From NCBI GenBank assembly GCA_022768745.1, contig JALELK010000107.1, forward strand, positions 26,326-90,325: 64,000 nt of DNA, given 5' to 3'. The stretch comes from Lachnospiraceae bacterium (GTDB taxonomy: Bacteria; Bacillota; Clostridia; Lachnospirales; Lachnospiraceae). This document shows, one piece after another, positions 18,650 through 28,908 of the stretch. Below the pieces are notes generated by a model. The model ran no database searches, had not been told where the DNA came from, and saw only the letters and a program-made list of their open reading frames with translations. How positions within the stretch are numbered: position 1 is the first letter of the stretch; every line of letters starts with the position of its first letter. Position numbers and translations under genes: made by a program.

Positions 18650-19630
18650 TTGAGTGATATTTTATCACAAAATGAGATTGACAATTTATTGCAGGCTTTG
18701 AGTAGTGGTGAAGTTGATGCTGAAGAGATGAAGGTCAGCAGTGAAAAGCAGGTAAAGAACTATGACTTTTCAAGGCCCTCCAAGTTTTCAAAGGAACACC
18801 TGCGAACCTTGGAAATTATATTTGAACATTATGGAAGGTTATTGTCCACCAATTTACCGGTATACCTGAGAAAAAATATTCAGGTAGAGGTGATGAATTC
18901 CGAGGCGGTAACCTATATGGAGTTTTCCAATTCCCTTTCCAACCCGGTTATTCTAGGAGTGGTGAATATGGAGCCCCTTGAAGGAAATATCATTGTTGAG
19001 ATGGCAGCAAAGCTTGGTTATGCAGTTGTGGACAGAATGCTTGGCGGGGAGGGAGAACCTCTGGATAAAGTCCGTGAGTTTTCTGAAATTGAATTGTTGA
19101 TTATCGAGCGTATTATGACTGCCTGCGTACAATTATTGAGGGAGCCGTGGGAAAATGTTGTGGATGTAAATCCCAGATTGGAGAGGATTGAGACAAATTC
19201 ACAGTTTGCTCAGATTATCTCTCCTTCGGAGATGATTGCAATTATAACCATTAATATCAAAATCGGTGAGGTGGAAGGACTGATGAATATATGTCTTCCT
19301 TATATTACCTTAGAGCCGGTTATGGATAAATTAAATACCAAGTTCTGGTATTCCAGCATGCAAGAAAAGAATGAGAGAGAGTATGCGGATGTGATAGAGA
19401 ACTTGATTTCCAAGGCTGTTATTCCTGTAAAAGCAATTTTAGGAAACAGCACCATATCCGTCAGTGATTTTTCCGGATTACAGGTGGGAGATATTGTTCG
19501 CCTGGACACAAAGGTGAATCAGGAGTTGGACGTTTATGTGGGAGACATTAAAAAATTTACTGCACTGCCCGGGGCAACGGGAGAGGATTATGCGGTTAGA
19601 ATCACATCAGTCATAAGGGAGGAGCAATAG
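18650..19630 (+). CDS. fliM: Flagellar motor switch protein FliM
   Basis: SDILSQNEIDNLLQAL CheY-binding motif, LGGEGEP, C-terminal SpoA domain; TTG start. Confidence 0.97.
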   Translation: MSDILSQNEIDNLLQALSSGEVDAEEMKVSSEKQVKNYDFSRPSKFSKEHLRTLEIIFEHYGRLLSTNLPVYLRKNIQVEVMNSEAVTYMEFSNSLSNPVILGVVNMEPLEGNIIVEMAAKLGYAVVDRMLGGEGEPLDKVREFSEIELLIIERIMTACVQLLREPWENVVDVNPRLERIETNSQFAQIISPSEMIAIITINIKIGEVEGLMNICLPYITLEPVMDKLNTKFWYSSMQEKNEREYADVIENLISKAVIPVKAILGNSTISVSDFSGLQVGDIVRLDTKVNQELDVYVGDIKKFTALPGATGEDYAVRITSVIREEQ

Positions 19631-19633
19631 TAG

Positions 19634-20830
19634 ATGAGCGACGGAGTATTATCCCAAGAAGAAATTAACGCACTGTTAAATGGTGGTGTTTCTGGGGCTT
19701 CTGACGCGGCAGGTGAAGTGGAAAGCAATCTTACACCTGATGAGGTGGATACCATAGGAGAAATCGCCAATATCAGTATGGGCACAGCAGCGACTACGCT
19801 GTTTTCTCTGGTTAACAAAAAGGTTGAAATTTCCACCCCGGTAGTATCCCTTGGCACATGGGAAGAAATTGTAGAAAAATATGAGAAGCCATGTGTTTTA
19901 GTTAGAATTGCTTATACAAAAGGGTTAGACGGAAGCAATATATTGGTTTTAAAAGAAAATGATGTTAAGGTAATTACCGATTTGATGATGGGAGGCGACG
20001 GCTCTAACACAGACGGTGATATCGGAGAAATTCATCTTAGTGCCATTAGCGAGGCTATGAATCAGATGATGGGTTCCTCGGCTACCTCATTATCTTCTAT
20101 GTTAAATAAGACGATTGACATCAGTCCGCCTTCTTCTGATTTGATTGATTTACAAGAATCCATCGATGGCGGCGAGATAGATGAATTCCTGAATAAAACC
20201 TTTGTGAAGATTACCTTTACAATGGTGATTGAAGGATTGGTTGACAGCGAGATAATGCAGTTGTATCCTTTATCTTTGGCGAAGGATATGTGTGCAAGTA
20301 TTACGGCAAATATGGAAAATGATTCGGCGTCCACTGTGGATGACAATGCATTTTCCGGAGGCAGCCAGCCGGAACCGGCTTCGGCACAGGAGCCGGTAGC
20401 ACCGCAGCCCCAACCGCAGCCTCAACCACAATCTCAACCACAACCGCAACCTATGCAACAGGATATGATGGGAGGACAGGGACCATATATGCAACCACCT
20501 CCAATGCAGTACGCACCTCCGTATCCGACGCAACAGGTAAATGTACAGCCGGCACAGTTCCAGCCGTTTTCAGGCAGCTATCCGGCACCATATCAACCGG
20601 AAAATATCGATTTGATTATGGATGTACCTTTGGAGGTTACCGTTGAATTGGGAAGAACCCATAAATCAATTCAGGACATTTTGGATTTTGCACCCGGTAC
20701 TATTATTGAGTTAAACAAGATAGCCGGTGAGCCTATAGATGTTTTGGTCAATGGCAAATATGTTGCAAAAGGCGAAGTAGTAGTTATTGAAGAATCATTT
20801 GGTATAAGAATTACCGATATAATGAAATAA
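19634..20830 (+). CDS. fliY: Flagellar motor switch phosphatase FliY/FliN
   Basis: CheC-like domain (EIANISMGTAATTLFSLVNKKV), P/Q-rich linker, C-terminal FliN domain DVPLEVTVELGRTHKSIQDILDFAPGTIIELNKIAGEPIDVLVNGK. Confidence 0.95.
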   Translation: MSDGVLSQEEINALLNGGVSGASDAAGEVESNLTPDEVDTIGEIANISMGTAATTLFSLVNKKVEISTPVVSLGTWEEIVEKYEKPCVLVRIAYTKGLDGSNILVLKENDVKVITDLMMGGDGSNTDGDIGEIHLSAISEAMNQMMGSSATSLSSMLNKTIDISPPSSDLIDLQESIDGGEIDEFLNKTFVKITFTMVIEGLVDSEIMQLYPLSLAKDMCASITANMENDSASTVDDNAFSGGSQPEPASAQEPVAPQPQPQPQPQSQPQPQPMQQDMMGGQGPYMQPPPMQYAPPYPTQQVNVQPAQFQPFSGSYPAPYQPENIDLIMDVPLEVTVELGRTHKSIQDILDFAPGTIIELNKIAGEPIDVLVNGKYVAKGEVVVIEESFGIRITDIMK

Positions 20831-20850
20831 ACCATAAGGAGACAAAGACA

Positions 20851-21213
20851 ATGGCAAAGAATATTTTAATTAGTGATGATGCAGCTTTTATGAGAATGAT
20901 GATTAGAGATATCCTTACCAAAAATGGATACAATGTGGTGGGAGAAGCTGAGAACGGAAAGGTAGCAGTCGATAAGTATGTGGAATTAAAGCCGGATCTG
21001 GTGCTGATGGATATCACAATGCCGGAGATGGATGGAATTGAAGCATTGAAGGCTATCAGAGAAAAAGATGGAAATGCGGCTGTTATCATGTGTTCGGCTA
21101 TGGGACAGCAGGCTATGGTTATCGAAGCAATTCAGTCCGGAGCAAAGGATTTTATTGTAAAACCATTCCAGGCAGAACGTGTTTTGGAAGCAGTAAAGAA
21201 GGTTATTGGTTAA
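20851..21213 (+). CDS. cheY: Chemotaxis response regulator CheY
   Basis: ILISDDAAFMRMMIRDIL, LVLMDITMPEMDG, FIVKPF; all canonical receiver residues present. Confidence 0.95.
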   Translation: MAKNILISDDAAFMRMMIRDILTKNGYNVVGEAENGKVAVDKYVELKPDLVLMDITMPEMDGIEALKAIREKDGNAAVIMCSAMGQQAMVIEAIQSGAKDFIVKPFQAERVLEAVKKVIG

Positions 21214-21592
21214 GATGATATTGTTATCTTCTACCGGTGAGAGCATATTTCAACTTTTGGTTGTACTTTTTTGCTTTGTAGTTGTTTTAGTTCTTACATA
21301 CTATACCACCAGATGGATTGCGGGCTATCAGAAAGCCCATAGCTTTAATAAAAATCTTTCGGTGATGGAGACTCTAAAACTTACGAACAATAAGTACATT
21401 CAGCTGATTCGGGTGGGGAAAGACACCTATTATGCAATCGCTATAGGAAAAGATGAAATTTCCGTTATAGGGCAGGTTTCCAAAGACGACCTGGTAGATA
21501 TTCCAGAGATGGAAAAAGAAGAAATTCCCACGGTCAAAGGGGATTTTGAAGATGTTTTAAATAAGATAAAAGAACGACTGCCTAAAAAGTAG
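21206..21592 (+). CDS. fliO: Flagellar biosynthetic protein FliO/FliZ
   Basis: Single TM then YIQLIRVGKDTYYAIAIGKDEISVIGQV; between cheY and fliP. Confidence 0.85.
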   Translation: MVKMILLSSTGESIFQLLVVLFCFVVVLVLTYYTTRWIAGYQKAHSFNKNLSVMETLKLTNNKYIQLIRVGKDTYYAIAIGKDEISVIGQVSKDDLVDIPEMEKEEIPTVKGDFEDVLNKIKERLPKK

Positions 21593-21600
21593 GTTGTAGT

Positions 21601-22428
21601 ATGATGAGTAAAAAGAAAAAAGTTTTTTGTATTTTTAGTATTATTTTGGCGACAGTTATGTTCTCCACAGCTGTTTTTTTACTGATTGGAGGCAGTGCAC
21701 ATGCGGCGCAGTCCCAGTATGGAGCTACAGATAATGCCCCTAATGCCAGTGATTTTGTCACAGGTCAGGGTGGCGTTTCACTCACCTTTGACTCTGATTC
21801 CGGAACACTTTCATCCACAGTTCGTATTTTACTGGTACTTACTGTTTTGGCGTTGGCACCTTCTATATTGATTATGCTCACGTCCTTTACCCGGATTATC
21901 ATAGTGTTGCATTTTGTCAGAGCAGCCATCGGAACCCAGACAGCTCCGCCGAATCAGGTTTTGATAGGATTGGCATTATTTTTGACATTATTTATTATGT
22001 GGCCCACATTTACAGCAATAAATGAACAGGCAATCCAGCCTTTGGATAAAGGTGAGATTACACAGCAGGAAGCAATGGACGCAGGAATGGAACCATTGCG
22101 TAATTTTATGTATGGGCAAACCCAGGAAAAAGACTTAAATATGTTTTGTGAAATAGCAGATGTGACATATAAGGATTATGATGATGTTCCGTTTGTTGTT
22201 TTAGTGCCAAGTTTTATCGTCAGTGAATTGAGAACAGCATTTATCATTGGTGTTGTGATATATATTCCGTTTATCGTAATTGATATGGTGGTTTCATCAA
22301 TCCTTATGTCTATGGGTATGATGATGCTTCCTCCTACCACGATTTCACTGCCTTTTAAGATTCTTTTATTTATATTGGCAGATGGCTGGAATCTGGTTAT
22401 TGGTGGATTGGTAAAGACCTTTTATTAG
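21601..22428 (+). CDS. fliP: Flagellar type III export protein FliP
   Basis: LALAPSILIMLTSFTRIIIVLHFVRAAIGTQTAPPNQVLIGLALFLTLFIM. Confidence 0.97.
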   Translation: MMSKKKKVFCIFSIILATVMFSTAVFLLIGGSAHAAQSQYGATDNAPNASDFVTGQGGVSLTFDSDSGTLSSTVRILLVLTVLALAPSILIMLTSFTRIIIVLHFVRAAIGTQTAPPNQVLIGLALFLTLFIMWPTFTAINEQAIQPLDKGEITQQEAMDAGMEPLRNFMYGQTQEKDLNMFCEIADVTYKDYDDVPFVVLVPSFIVSELRTAFIIGVVIYIPFIVIDMVVSSILMSMGMMMLPPTTISLPFKILLFILADGWNLVIGGLVKTFY

Positions 22429-22451
22429 AGTTATAGATAGGGGTGATTTTT

Positions 22452-22721
22452 GTGACAGAAGGCCAGGTTTTGGATATTGCAAGGGATGCAATTTACACCA
22501 TAATTATTTGTTCGGCTCCTGTTTTACTTATTTCTTTGGTAGTGGGATTGATTGTCAGTATTTTTCAGACAGTTACGTCCATTCAGGAACAGACATTAAC
22601 TTTTATTCCAAAGATTGTTGCTGTCTTTTTGGGAATTATGGTATTTGGATCCTTTATGCTGACTAACATTACAGAATATATGACGGAGTTATGGTCTAAT
22701 TTTAGTGCATACTTAGGCTAG
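22452..22721 (+). CDS. fliQ: Flagellar type III export protein FliQ
   Basis: VLDIARDAIYTIIICSAPVLLISLVVGLIVSIFQTVTSIQEQTLTFIPKI; GTG 22452 preferred. Confidence 0.95.
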   Translation: MTEGQVLDIARDAIYTIIICSAPVLLISLVVGLIVSIFQTVTSIQEQTLTFIPKIVAVFLGIMVFGSFMLTNITEYMTELWSNFSAYLG

Positions 22722-22728
22722 ACAGACT

Positions 22729-23508
22729 ATGGTTGAATACACGTTTGACATAAAAACATTTGAATATTTTTTGCTGATTTTGGTACGTATTTCCTGTTTT
22801 GCATTTGTTGCACCATTTTATGGAGCCAATGAGGTGCCCGGAAGGGTGAAAGTAGGTTTTTCTGCTTTCGTTGCCATCCTTATTTACAATATGGTTCCCT
22901 TGAAGAGTGCTACATATGTATCGGAAATCGGATATGCCATATTGGTGCTCAAGGAGGGAATTACAGGATTGCTGATAGGATTTGCGGCAAACATATGTAA
23001 TTCCATTATTTTATATGCAGGTACCATTATTGATACTGACATAGGATTATCTATGGCTATGATTTTTGATCCCTCAACAGGTTCACAGGTGAGTGTCACC
23101 GGAAATCTGTACAGCAAATTTTTGTTGTTGTTACTTATAACATCAAACATGTATCAGTATATCCTGCGGGCGTTGGTAGATTCTTTTTCCTTGTTTCCCC
23201 TTGGGGGACAGAATTTTCAGATGGATTCTTTGCTTAAGTCTATGACTCAGTTCTGCGGAGATTTATTTATCATTGCATTTCGTATTATACTCCCGGTATT
23301 TGCCTGTATTATGATATTAAATGCAATCCTGGGAATTATGGCAAAGGTAGCACCTCAGATGAATATGTTTGCAGTGGGAATTCAGCTAAAACTATTGGTT
23401 GGACTGGCTGTATTGTTTATCACAATTTTCCTGTTGCCGGACATTGCCAATTTCATTTTTAAAGAGATGAAGACCATGATGGTTTCGTTCATAGAGGGTA
23501 TGTATTGA
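22729..23508 (+). CDS. fliR: Flagellar type III export protein FliR
   Basis: Multi-TM FliR family; GPxx-like PLGGQNF region; between fliQ and flhB. Confidence 0.94.
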   Translation: MVEYTFDIKTFEYFLLILVRISCFAFVAPFYGANEVPGRVKVGFSAFVAILIYNMVPLKSATYVSEIGYAILVLKEGITGLLIGFAANICNSIILYAGTIIDTDIGLSMAMIFDPSTGSQVSVTGNLYSKFLLLLLITSNMYQYILRALVDSFSLFPLGGQNFQMDSLLKSMTQFCGDLFIIAFRIILPVFACIMILNAILGIMAKVAPQMNMFAVGIQLKLLVGLAVLFITIFLLPDIANFIFKEMKTMMVSFIEGMY

Positions 23509-23509
23509 C

Positions 23510-24634
23510 ATGCAAACAGAAAATCAGTTGATATTAGCATACAATTTACAATGGTTTGCCAAGGATGGACCCGGTGGGGAAAAGACGGAACCGGCAACTG
23601 CAAAAAAACTGAGCGATGCCAGAGATGAGGGAAAGGTTGCAAAAAGTCAGGAGTTAAATTCAGCAGCTATGCTGATTGCTCTTTTTATGCTTCTCAGAAT
23701 TTTTGTCTCCTTTCTGGGTGAAGGTTTCGTAGGGGTGTTTCAATGGAGTTACAAATTGATTCCAGAAGTGGTACAGTCTGAGAGAAGCGGGATGACAGTA
23801 CGGGGCGTCTCCACCATTATCAATCAGTCGCTGGTGGAGATGTTGAAATTAATGGCTCCTTTTTTGATTGGCGGATTCGTTGTAGCAATTGTAATCAGTA
23901 TCGTTCAGGTTGGGTGGAAAGTATCTACAAAACCTATGGAACCAAAGCTGGACAAGTTTAATCCGATAAATGGATTTAAACGTATTTTTTCAAAAGATTC
24001 GGTATTTAATCTGTTTAAGTCCATTTTAAAAATTGCCTTGATATTTTATGTGGCCTATACTTGTATTAAGGATCAACAGAAAAATCTGTTTATACTTTAT
24101 GAAATACCTCTGAAACAGGCCATTTCATTAATTGGAAATATTATTATTGACACAGGACTTCGAATTAGTCTGGTATATCTGGTGGTTGGAATTGCGGATT
24201 ATGCCTATCAGAAATTCCGATTCAAAGAAGATATGAAAATGACGAAACAGGAAGTCAAAGAAGAATATAAAAATACAGAAGGTGATCCTCAGATTAAGGG
24301 GCAACAGAGGCAGAGAATGCGAGAGGCATCCCAGAGGAGAATGATGCAGGATGTCCCCAAAGCGGATGTGGTTATCACAAACCCGACCCATATTTCAGTA
24401 GCTATCCGTTATGATTCGGAGCAGGAAAGTGCACCTACAGTATTGGCCAAAGGTGAGGATTATCTGGCTATGAAAATCAGGGAAGCCGCAAAAGAAAATA
24501 ATGTCCCTATTATGGAAAATAAACCATTGGCGAGAGCGATTTATGCTACAGTGGATATAGGGGAACAGATTCCACCCGAACTATATCAGGCTGTGGCAGA
24601 AATCCTGGCAGTAGTATATAACAACAGACAATAA
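23510..24634 (+). CDS. flhB: Flagellar export switch protein FlhB
   Basis: GEKTEPATAKKLSDARDEGKVAKSQE; autocleavage motif NPTH present. Confidence 0.97.
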   Translation: MQTENQLILAYNLQWFAKDGPGGEKTEPATAKKLSDARDEGKVAKSQELNSAAMLIALFMLLRIFVSFLGEGFVGVFQWSYKLIPEVVQSERSGMTVRGVSTIINQSLVEMLKLMAPFLIGGFVVAIVISIVQVGWKVSTKPMEPKLDKFNPINGFKRIFSKDSVFNLFKSILKIALIFYVAYTCIKDQQKNLFILYEIPLKQAISLIGNIIIDTGLRISLVYLVVGIADYAYQKFRFKEDMKMTKQEVKEEYKNTEGDPQIKGQQRQRMREASQRRMMQDVPKADVVITNPTHISVAIRYDSEQESAPTVLAKGEDYLAMKIREAAKENNVPIMENKPLARAIYATVDIGEQIPPELYQAVAEILAVVYNNRQ

Positions 24635-24657
24635 ATTGAGAAAGGAGGAAACGGAAG

Positions 24658-26706
24658 ATGGATTTTTCTAATGTAAAAAAGACAGATGTGGGTGTAGCTG
24701 CTTATTTGTTGGCTGCTGTAGCCTTTTTCATTATTCCGATTCCTTCTGTTTTATTGGATGTGATGTTGGCATTAAACATATCCATTGCTCTTATTATATT
24801 GTTAAATGTGTTGTTCGTTCAGGAAGTTTTGGATATGTCCTTTTTCCCTACGTTGCTATTATTTACGACCATTTTTCGTATTTCACTTAATGTTTCATCT
24901 ACCAGACTGATTTTAAGTTCCGGCTCTCCGGGAAACGTAGTGGAGACTTTCGGTCAGTTTGTGGGTGGAGGCGACTTGATTATCGGTGCCATTATCTTTA
25001 TCATCCTTGTGCTGATTCAGTTTATGGTTATCAATAAAGGTTCTGAGCGTGTGGCTGAGGTATCTGCACGTTTTACATTGGATGCTATGCCCGGTAAACA
25101 GATGGCCATTGATGCCGACTTAAATACCGGGGCTATCACAGAAAAAGAAGCCAGAGAGCGAAGAGAGAAGATTCAGAATGAGTCAAGTTTCTTTGGTTCT
25201 ATGGATGGTGCTACAAAGTACGTTAAGGGAGACGCGACAGCAGGTCTGATTATCACTTTTGTCAACCTTATTGGCGGTACCCTTATGGGAGTTTTGCGTG
25301 GTGGCATGAATTTCACAGATGCGATTCAGCAATATGGTGTGCTGACCATTGGTGATGGATTGTGCTCCCAGATACCATCCCTTTTAATTGCGTTGTCCAC
25401 AGGTATTCTGGTTACAAAGGGATCTAAGGAGGCGGATTTCAGCGGAACGCTGGTGAAGCAGTTGTTTGGTATACCAAAGGTTTTGTATATTGTAGGCGTT
25501 TCTATGATTTTCCTGGGACTTGTTACCACCTTAAACACCTTTTTGTTTGGTGCATTTGGACTGGTATTTATCATCTCTGGTCGTTCTATTTCAAAGAGTA
25601 TCGGTGAAGAAAATATCGAGGAAGAAGTGGCGGCGGAAGAATCGGAGGCCGAGGAAATCCGACGGCCGGAAAATGTTGTTTCCCTGTTACAGGTAGACCC
25701 GATTGAATTGGAATTTGGATATGGAATCATCCCTCTGGCAGATGTGAACCAAGGGGGAGATTTGTTGGACCGTGTGGTTATGATTCGACGTCAGATTGCA
25801 CTGGAACTGGGTACTGTTGTGCCGATTATACGTTTGAGGGATAATATTCAGTTAAACCCCAATCAGTACATTATAAAAATCAAAGGTGTTCAGGTGACAG
25901 AGGGAGAAATTTTATTTGATCACTACATGGCAATGAACCCGGGATATGTAGAGGAAGAGATTACAGGAATTCCTACCTTTGAGCCGTCGTTCCATTTACC
26001 GGCTATATGGATTACAGACAGTCAGAGAGAAAGGGCAGAGTCTTTGGGATATACGGTAGTTGATCCGCCATCTATTATCGCTACTCATTTGACGGAAGTG
26101 ATACGAAGTCATATTTCAGAGTTACTTACAAGACAGGATGTTCAAAATCTTATCAATAACCTGAAAGAGACAAATCCGGCATTGGTGGATGAGTTGACGC
26201 CAAAACTTTTAGGTCTTGGAGAGATACAAAAGGTATTGCAGAATCTGTTGAAGGAAGGCGTTTCCATACGAGATTTGCTTTCTATCTTTGAAAATCTTGC
26301 AGACCATGCAGCTACCACCAGGGATACCGATGTGCTTACCGAGTATGTGAGACAGGGGCTGAAAAGAGCTATCTCCGGACGATATTTTGTGCCCAATGAA
26401 GTGACAAGTGTGATTACCTTAGATCCGAAAGTAGAACAGGACATTATGGGCTCCATTAAACAGACCGAACAGGGGGCGTATTTGACTATGGATCCTGAGC
26501 GAATTCGAGGCATTATGAATTCCCTGGAGACGGAGATAGCAAAGTTAGAAGAATTGGGAAAGACACCTATTGTGGTTACCTCTCCAATTGTTCGTATGTA
26601 TTTTAAAAAGATGTCGGAAGACTATGTAAAGGATTTGGTTGTTGTATCATATAACGAGATTGAGTCTGATGTAGAATTGCAATCAATTGGGATGGTGACA
26701 GGATAA
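24658..26706 (+). CDS. flhA: Flagellar export protein FlhA
   Basis: ALNISIALIILLNVLFVQEVLDMSFFPTLLLFTTIFRISLNVSSTRLIL, RFTLDAMPGKQMAIDADLNTG. Confidence 0.98.
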   Translation: MDFSNVKKTDVGVAAYLLAAVAFFIIPIPSVLLDVMLALNISIALIILLNVLFVQEVLDMSFFPTLLLFTTIFRISLNVSSTRLILSSGSPGNVVETFGQFVGGGDLIIGAIIFIILVLIQFMVINKGSERVAEVSARFTLDAMPGKQMAIDADLNTGAITEKEARERREKIQNESSFFGSMDGATKYVKGDATAGLIITFVNLIGGTLMGVLRGGMNFTDAIQQYGVLTIGDGLCSQIPSLLIALSTGILVTKGSKEADFSGTLVKQLFGIPKVLYIVGVSMIFLGLVTTLNTFLFGAFGLVFIISGRSISKSIGEENIEEEVAAEESEAEEIRRPENVVSLLQVDPIELEFGYGIIPLADVNQGGDLLDRVVMIRRQIALELGTVVPIIRLRDNIQLNPNQYIIKIKGVQVTEGEILFDHYMAMNPGYVEEEITGIPTFEPSFHLPAIWITDSQRERAESLGYTVVDPPSIIATHLTEVIRSHISELLTRQDVQNLINNLKETNPALVDELTPKLLGLGEIQKVLQNLLKEGVSIRDLLSIFENLADHAATTRDTDVLTEYVRQGLKRAISGRYFVPNEVTSVITLDPKVEQDIMGSIKQTEQGAYLTMDPERIRGIMNSLETEIAKLEELGKTPIVVTSPIVRMYFKKMSEDYVKDLVVVSYNEIESDVELQSIGMVTG

Positions 26707-26707
26707 A

Positions 26708-27997
26708 ATGACGATAAAGAAGTATCAGGGTAAAACGAAAGAAGAAGCCATTGCGTTGGCAAAAGAGGAACTGGGCAACAGTGTTGTAATTATGAACGTA
26801 AAGGAAGTCCGTCAGAAGGGATTCCTTGGATTGTTTAAAGGCAACCTTTACGAGGTGACAGCTGCTGTGGAGGATGATGCTGTAGCACCACAGCCATTTT
26901 CTGTAAACAGACCGATAACTCCCGCGCCCACACGTGGAAATTTCGAGGCAGTGGCAGATGAAAAAATTACTTTTCCGGCAGCTGCCCAGGAGGATGCATT
27001 AAAAGATGCCTTTGCTGCGGTGAATCAGGTGATTCATACAAAAGAAAAAACGATAGCAGAGGATGTGATAAAAAAAGATCCGGTGAAAAAGGAAAATGTA
27101 ACAGAAAACCAGTCCCAGAACCAGCCGAAACAGGAAAAAACAGAGTTTCGTCCTTTGGAGAGTATGAGTTTTGTGGAGGAAATTTCTACAGAACGGGAAA
27201 ATGAAAACCATACTTTTTATCGGATGCTTTACAAGGTACTTTTGGACAATGAAGTGGATGAAATCTTCATAAATCAGATTATGGATGATGTGGAGAAAGT
27301 GTCACATAGTACAAATGGATTAGATTATCTGATTTCAAATGTATATCAAAAGATGATTTTAAAGTTGGGACAGCCAGATGTGATTTCCCTTTCAAAGTCG
27401 AAACCTAAGGTGGTATTTTTTATTGGACCGACCGGTGTTGGCAAGACCACGACCATTGCCAAGATTGCTTCCAAATTTAAGATTGAACAGGAAAAAAAGG
27501 TGGCATTGTTGACAGCAGATACCTATCGTATCGCCGCTGCCGAGCAGCTTCGTACCTATGCGGATATTCTGAATACACCACTTTCCATTGTTTACACACC
27601 GGAAGACATTGCAAAAGAAATTGAAAAGTTACATGAGTACGATTTGATTTTGGTGGATACAGCGGGATTTTCTCATAAAAATGACGCTCAGCGGGAAGAT
27701 ATGAAAACCCTTCTTTCCAGCCTGCCGGATACTTATGAACGTCAAATTTATCTGGTGCTCAGTTCCACCACAAAGTACAAAGACCTAATAGAAATCACAG
27801 AGACATACCAGAACTTCTGTGAGTACTCTTTGATTTTTACAAAATTGGACGAGACCAGAGCGTATGGAAATATTTTAAATATGAAATTAAAAACCGGAGC
27901 ACCAATTTCTTATGTTACCACAGGGCAAAACGTGCCGGATGACATAGAGGTTGTTGATACACAAAAACTTGTGAAACAATTGCTGGGAGGCAAGTAG
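26708..27997 (+). CDS. flhF: Flagellar SRP-like GTPase FlhF
   Basis: MTIKKYQGKTKEEAIALAKEELG, VVFFIGPTGVGKTTTIAKIAS, DTAGF. Confidence 0.95.
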   Translation: MTIKKYQGKTKEEAIALAKEELGNSVVIMNVKEVRQKGFLGLFKGNLYEVTAAVEDDAVAPQPFSVNRPITPAPTRGNFEAVADEKITFPAAAQEDALKDAFAAVNQVIHTKEKTIAEDVIKKDPVKKENVTENQSQNQPKQEKTEFRPLESMSFVEEISTERENENHTFYRMLYKVLLDNEVDEIFINQIMDDVEKVSHSTNGLDYLISNVYQKMILKLGQPDVISLSKSKPKVVFFIGPTGVGKTTTIAKIASKFKIEQEKKVALLTADTYRIAAAEQLRTYADILNTPLSIVYTPEDIAKEIEKLHEYDLILVDTAGFSHKNDAQREDMKTLLSSLPDTYERQIYLVLSSTTKYKDLIEITETYQNFCEYSLIFTKLDETRAYGNILNMKLKTGAPISYVTTGQNVPDDIEVVDTQKLVKQLLGGK

Positions 27998-28873
27998 ATG
28001 GATCAGGCCGAACAATTAAGAAACGTAATTAAACAGAAAAATCAAAATAACATAAATAATGCGAGAATCTTGACCATTACCAGTGGCAAAGGTGGGGTAG
28101 GCAAATCAAATATGGCTGTAAATCTGGCAATTTGGTTTCGGAAAATGGGCCAACGAGTTATCATTTTAGATGCGGATTTCGGTTTGGCCAATGTGGAGGT
28201 TATGTTTGGAACAGTCCCGGAATATAACTTGAGTGATCTGATTTTTGGTGGCAAGAGTATTCGAGATATCATTACCAGAGGACCAATGGACATTGGATTT
28301 ATTTCAGGAGGCTCCGGTATTTTGGACTTAAACAACTTGACCAAAGAACAGATTTCATATTTGGTTCACAGCCTGTCATTGCTGAATGATTTGTGTGATG
28401 TGCTTATTATTGATACCGGTGCAGGTGTCTCAGATGCTGTTTTGGAATTTGTCTTGGCAAGCCCTGAGGTAATTATGGTTACAACTCCGGAACCAAGTTC
28501 CCTGACGGATTCCTATTCGTTATTGAAAGCATTATACAAAAGTCCAAAATTTATTCGGAATGGAACCAATATTCATTTGGTGGCAAATAAGGTAAATTCC
28601 GAGGCGGAAGGACAGGCTGTGTACACGAAACTCAGTTCTGTGGTGGAAAAATTTTTGGATGGAAAGTTGCATTACCTTGGAATGATACCGGCAGATCCGG
28701 TACTGGAAAAGGCTGTCAGGAACCAAAAAATGGTTTCGATTTCTGCACCGAATGCCAGGTCCACAAAGGCCTTTGAAATTATATCCCAGAATCTTATGAC
28801 GGGAGATGACAAGAATCGTTATCGCTGGGGAATCACACAGTTGTTCAATAATTTCATAAATCGGTCGAATTAA
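27998..28873 (+). CDS. flhG: MinD/ParA-family flagellar number regulator FlhG (YlxH)
   Basis: TSGKGGVGKSNMAVNLAIWF deviant Walker A; follows flhF. Confidence 0.93.
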   Translation: MDQAEQLRNVIKQKNQNNINNARILTITSGKGGVGKSNMAVNLAIWFRKMGQRVIILDADFGLANVEVMFGTVPEYNLSDLIFGGKSIRDIITRGPMDIGFISGGSGILDLNNLTKEQISYLVHSLSLLNDLCDVLIIDTGAGVSDAVLEFVLASPEVIMVTTPEPSSLTDSYSLLKALYKSPKFIRNGTNIHLVANKVNSEAEGQAVYTKLSSVVEKFLDGKLHYLGMIPADPVLEKAVRNQKMVSISAPNARSTKAFEIISQNLMTGDDKNRYRWGITQLFNNFINRSN

Positions 28874-28908
28874 TAAAGGAACAAGAGGGATACATTGGAG
28901 TAATTAAT

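Noticed and set aside
20401-20530. Repetitive CAACCGCAGCCTCAACC-type DNA in fliY as a repeat array/CRISPR-like element
   Set aside because: In-frame codons for a Pro/Gln linker inside a conserved gene; no repeat-spacer structure.
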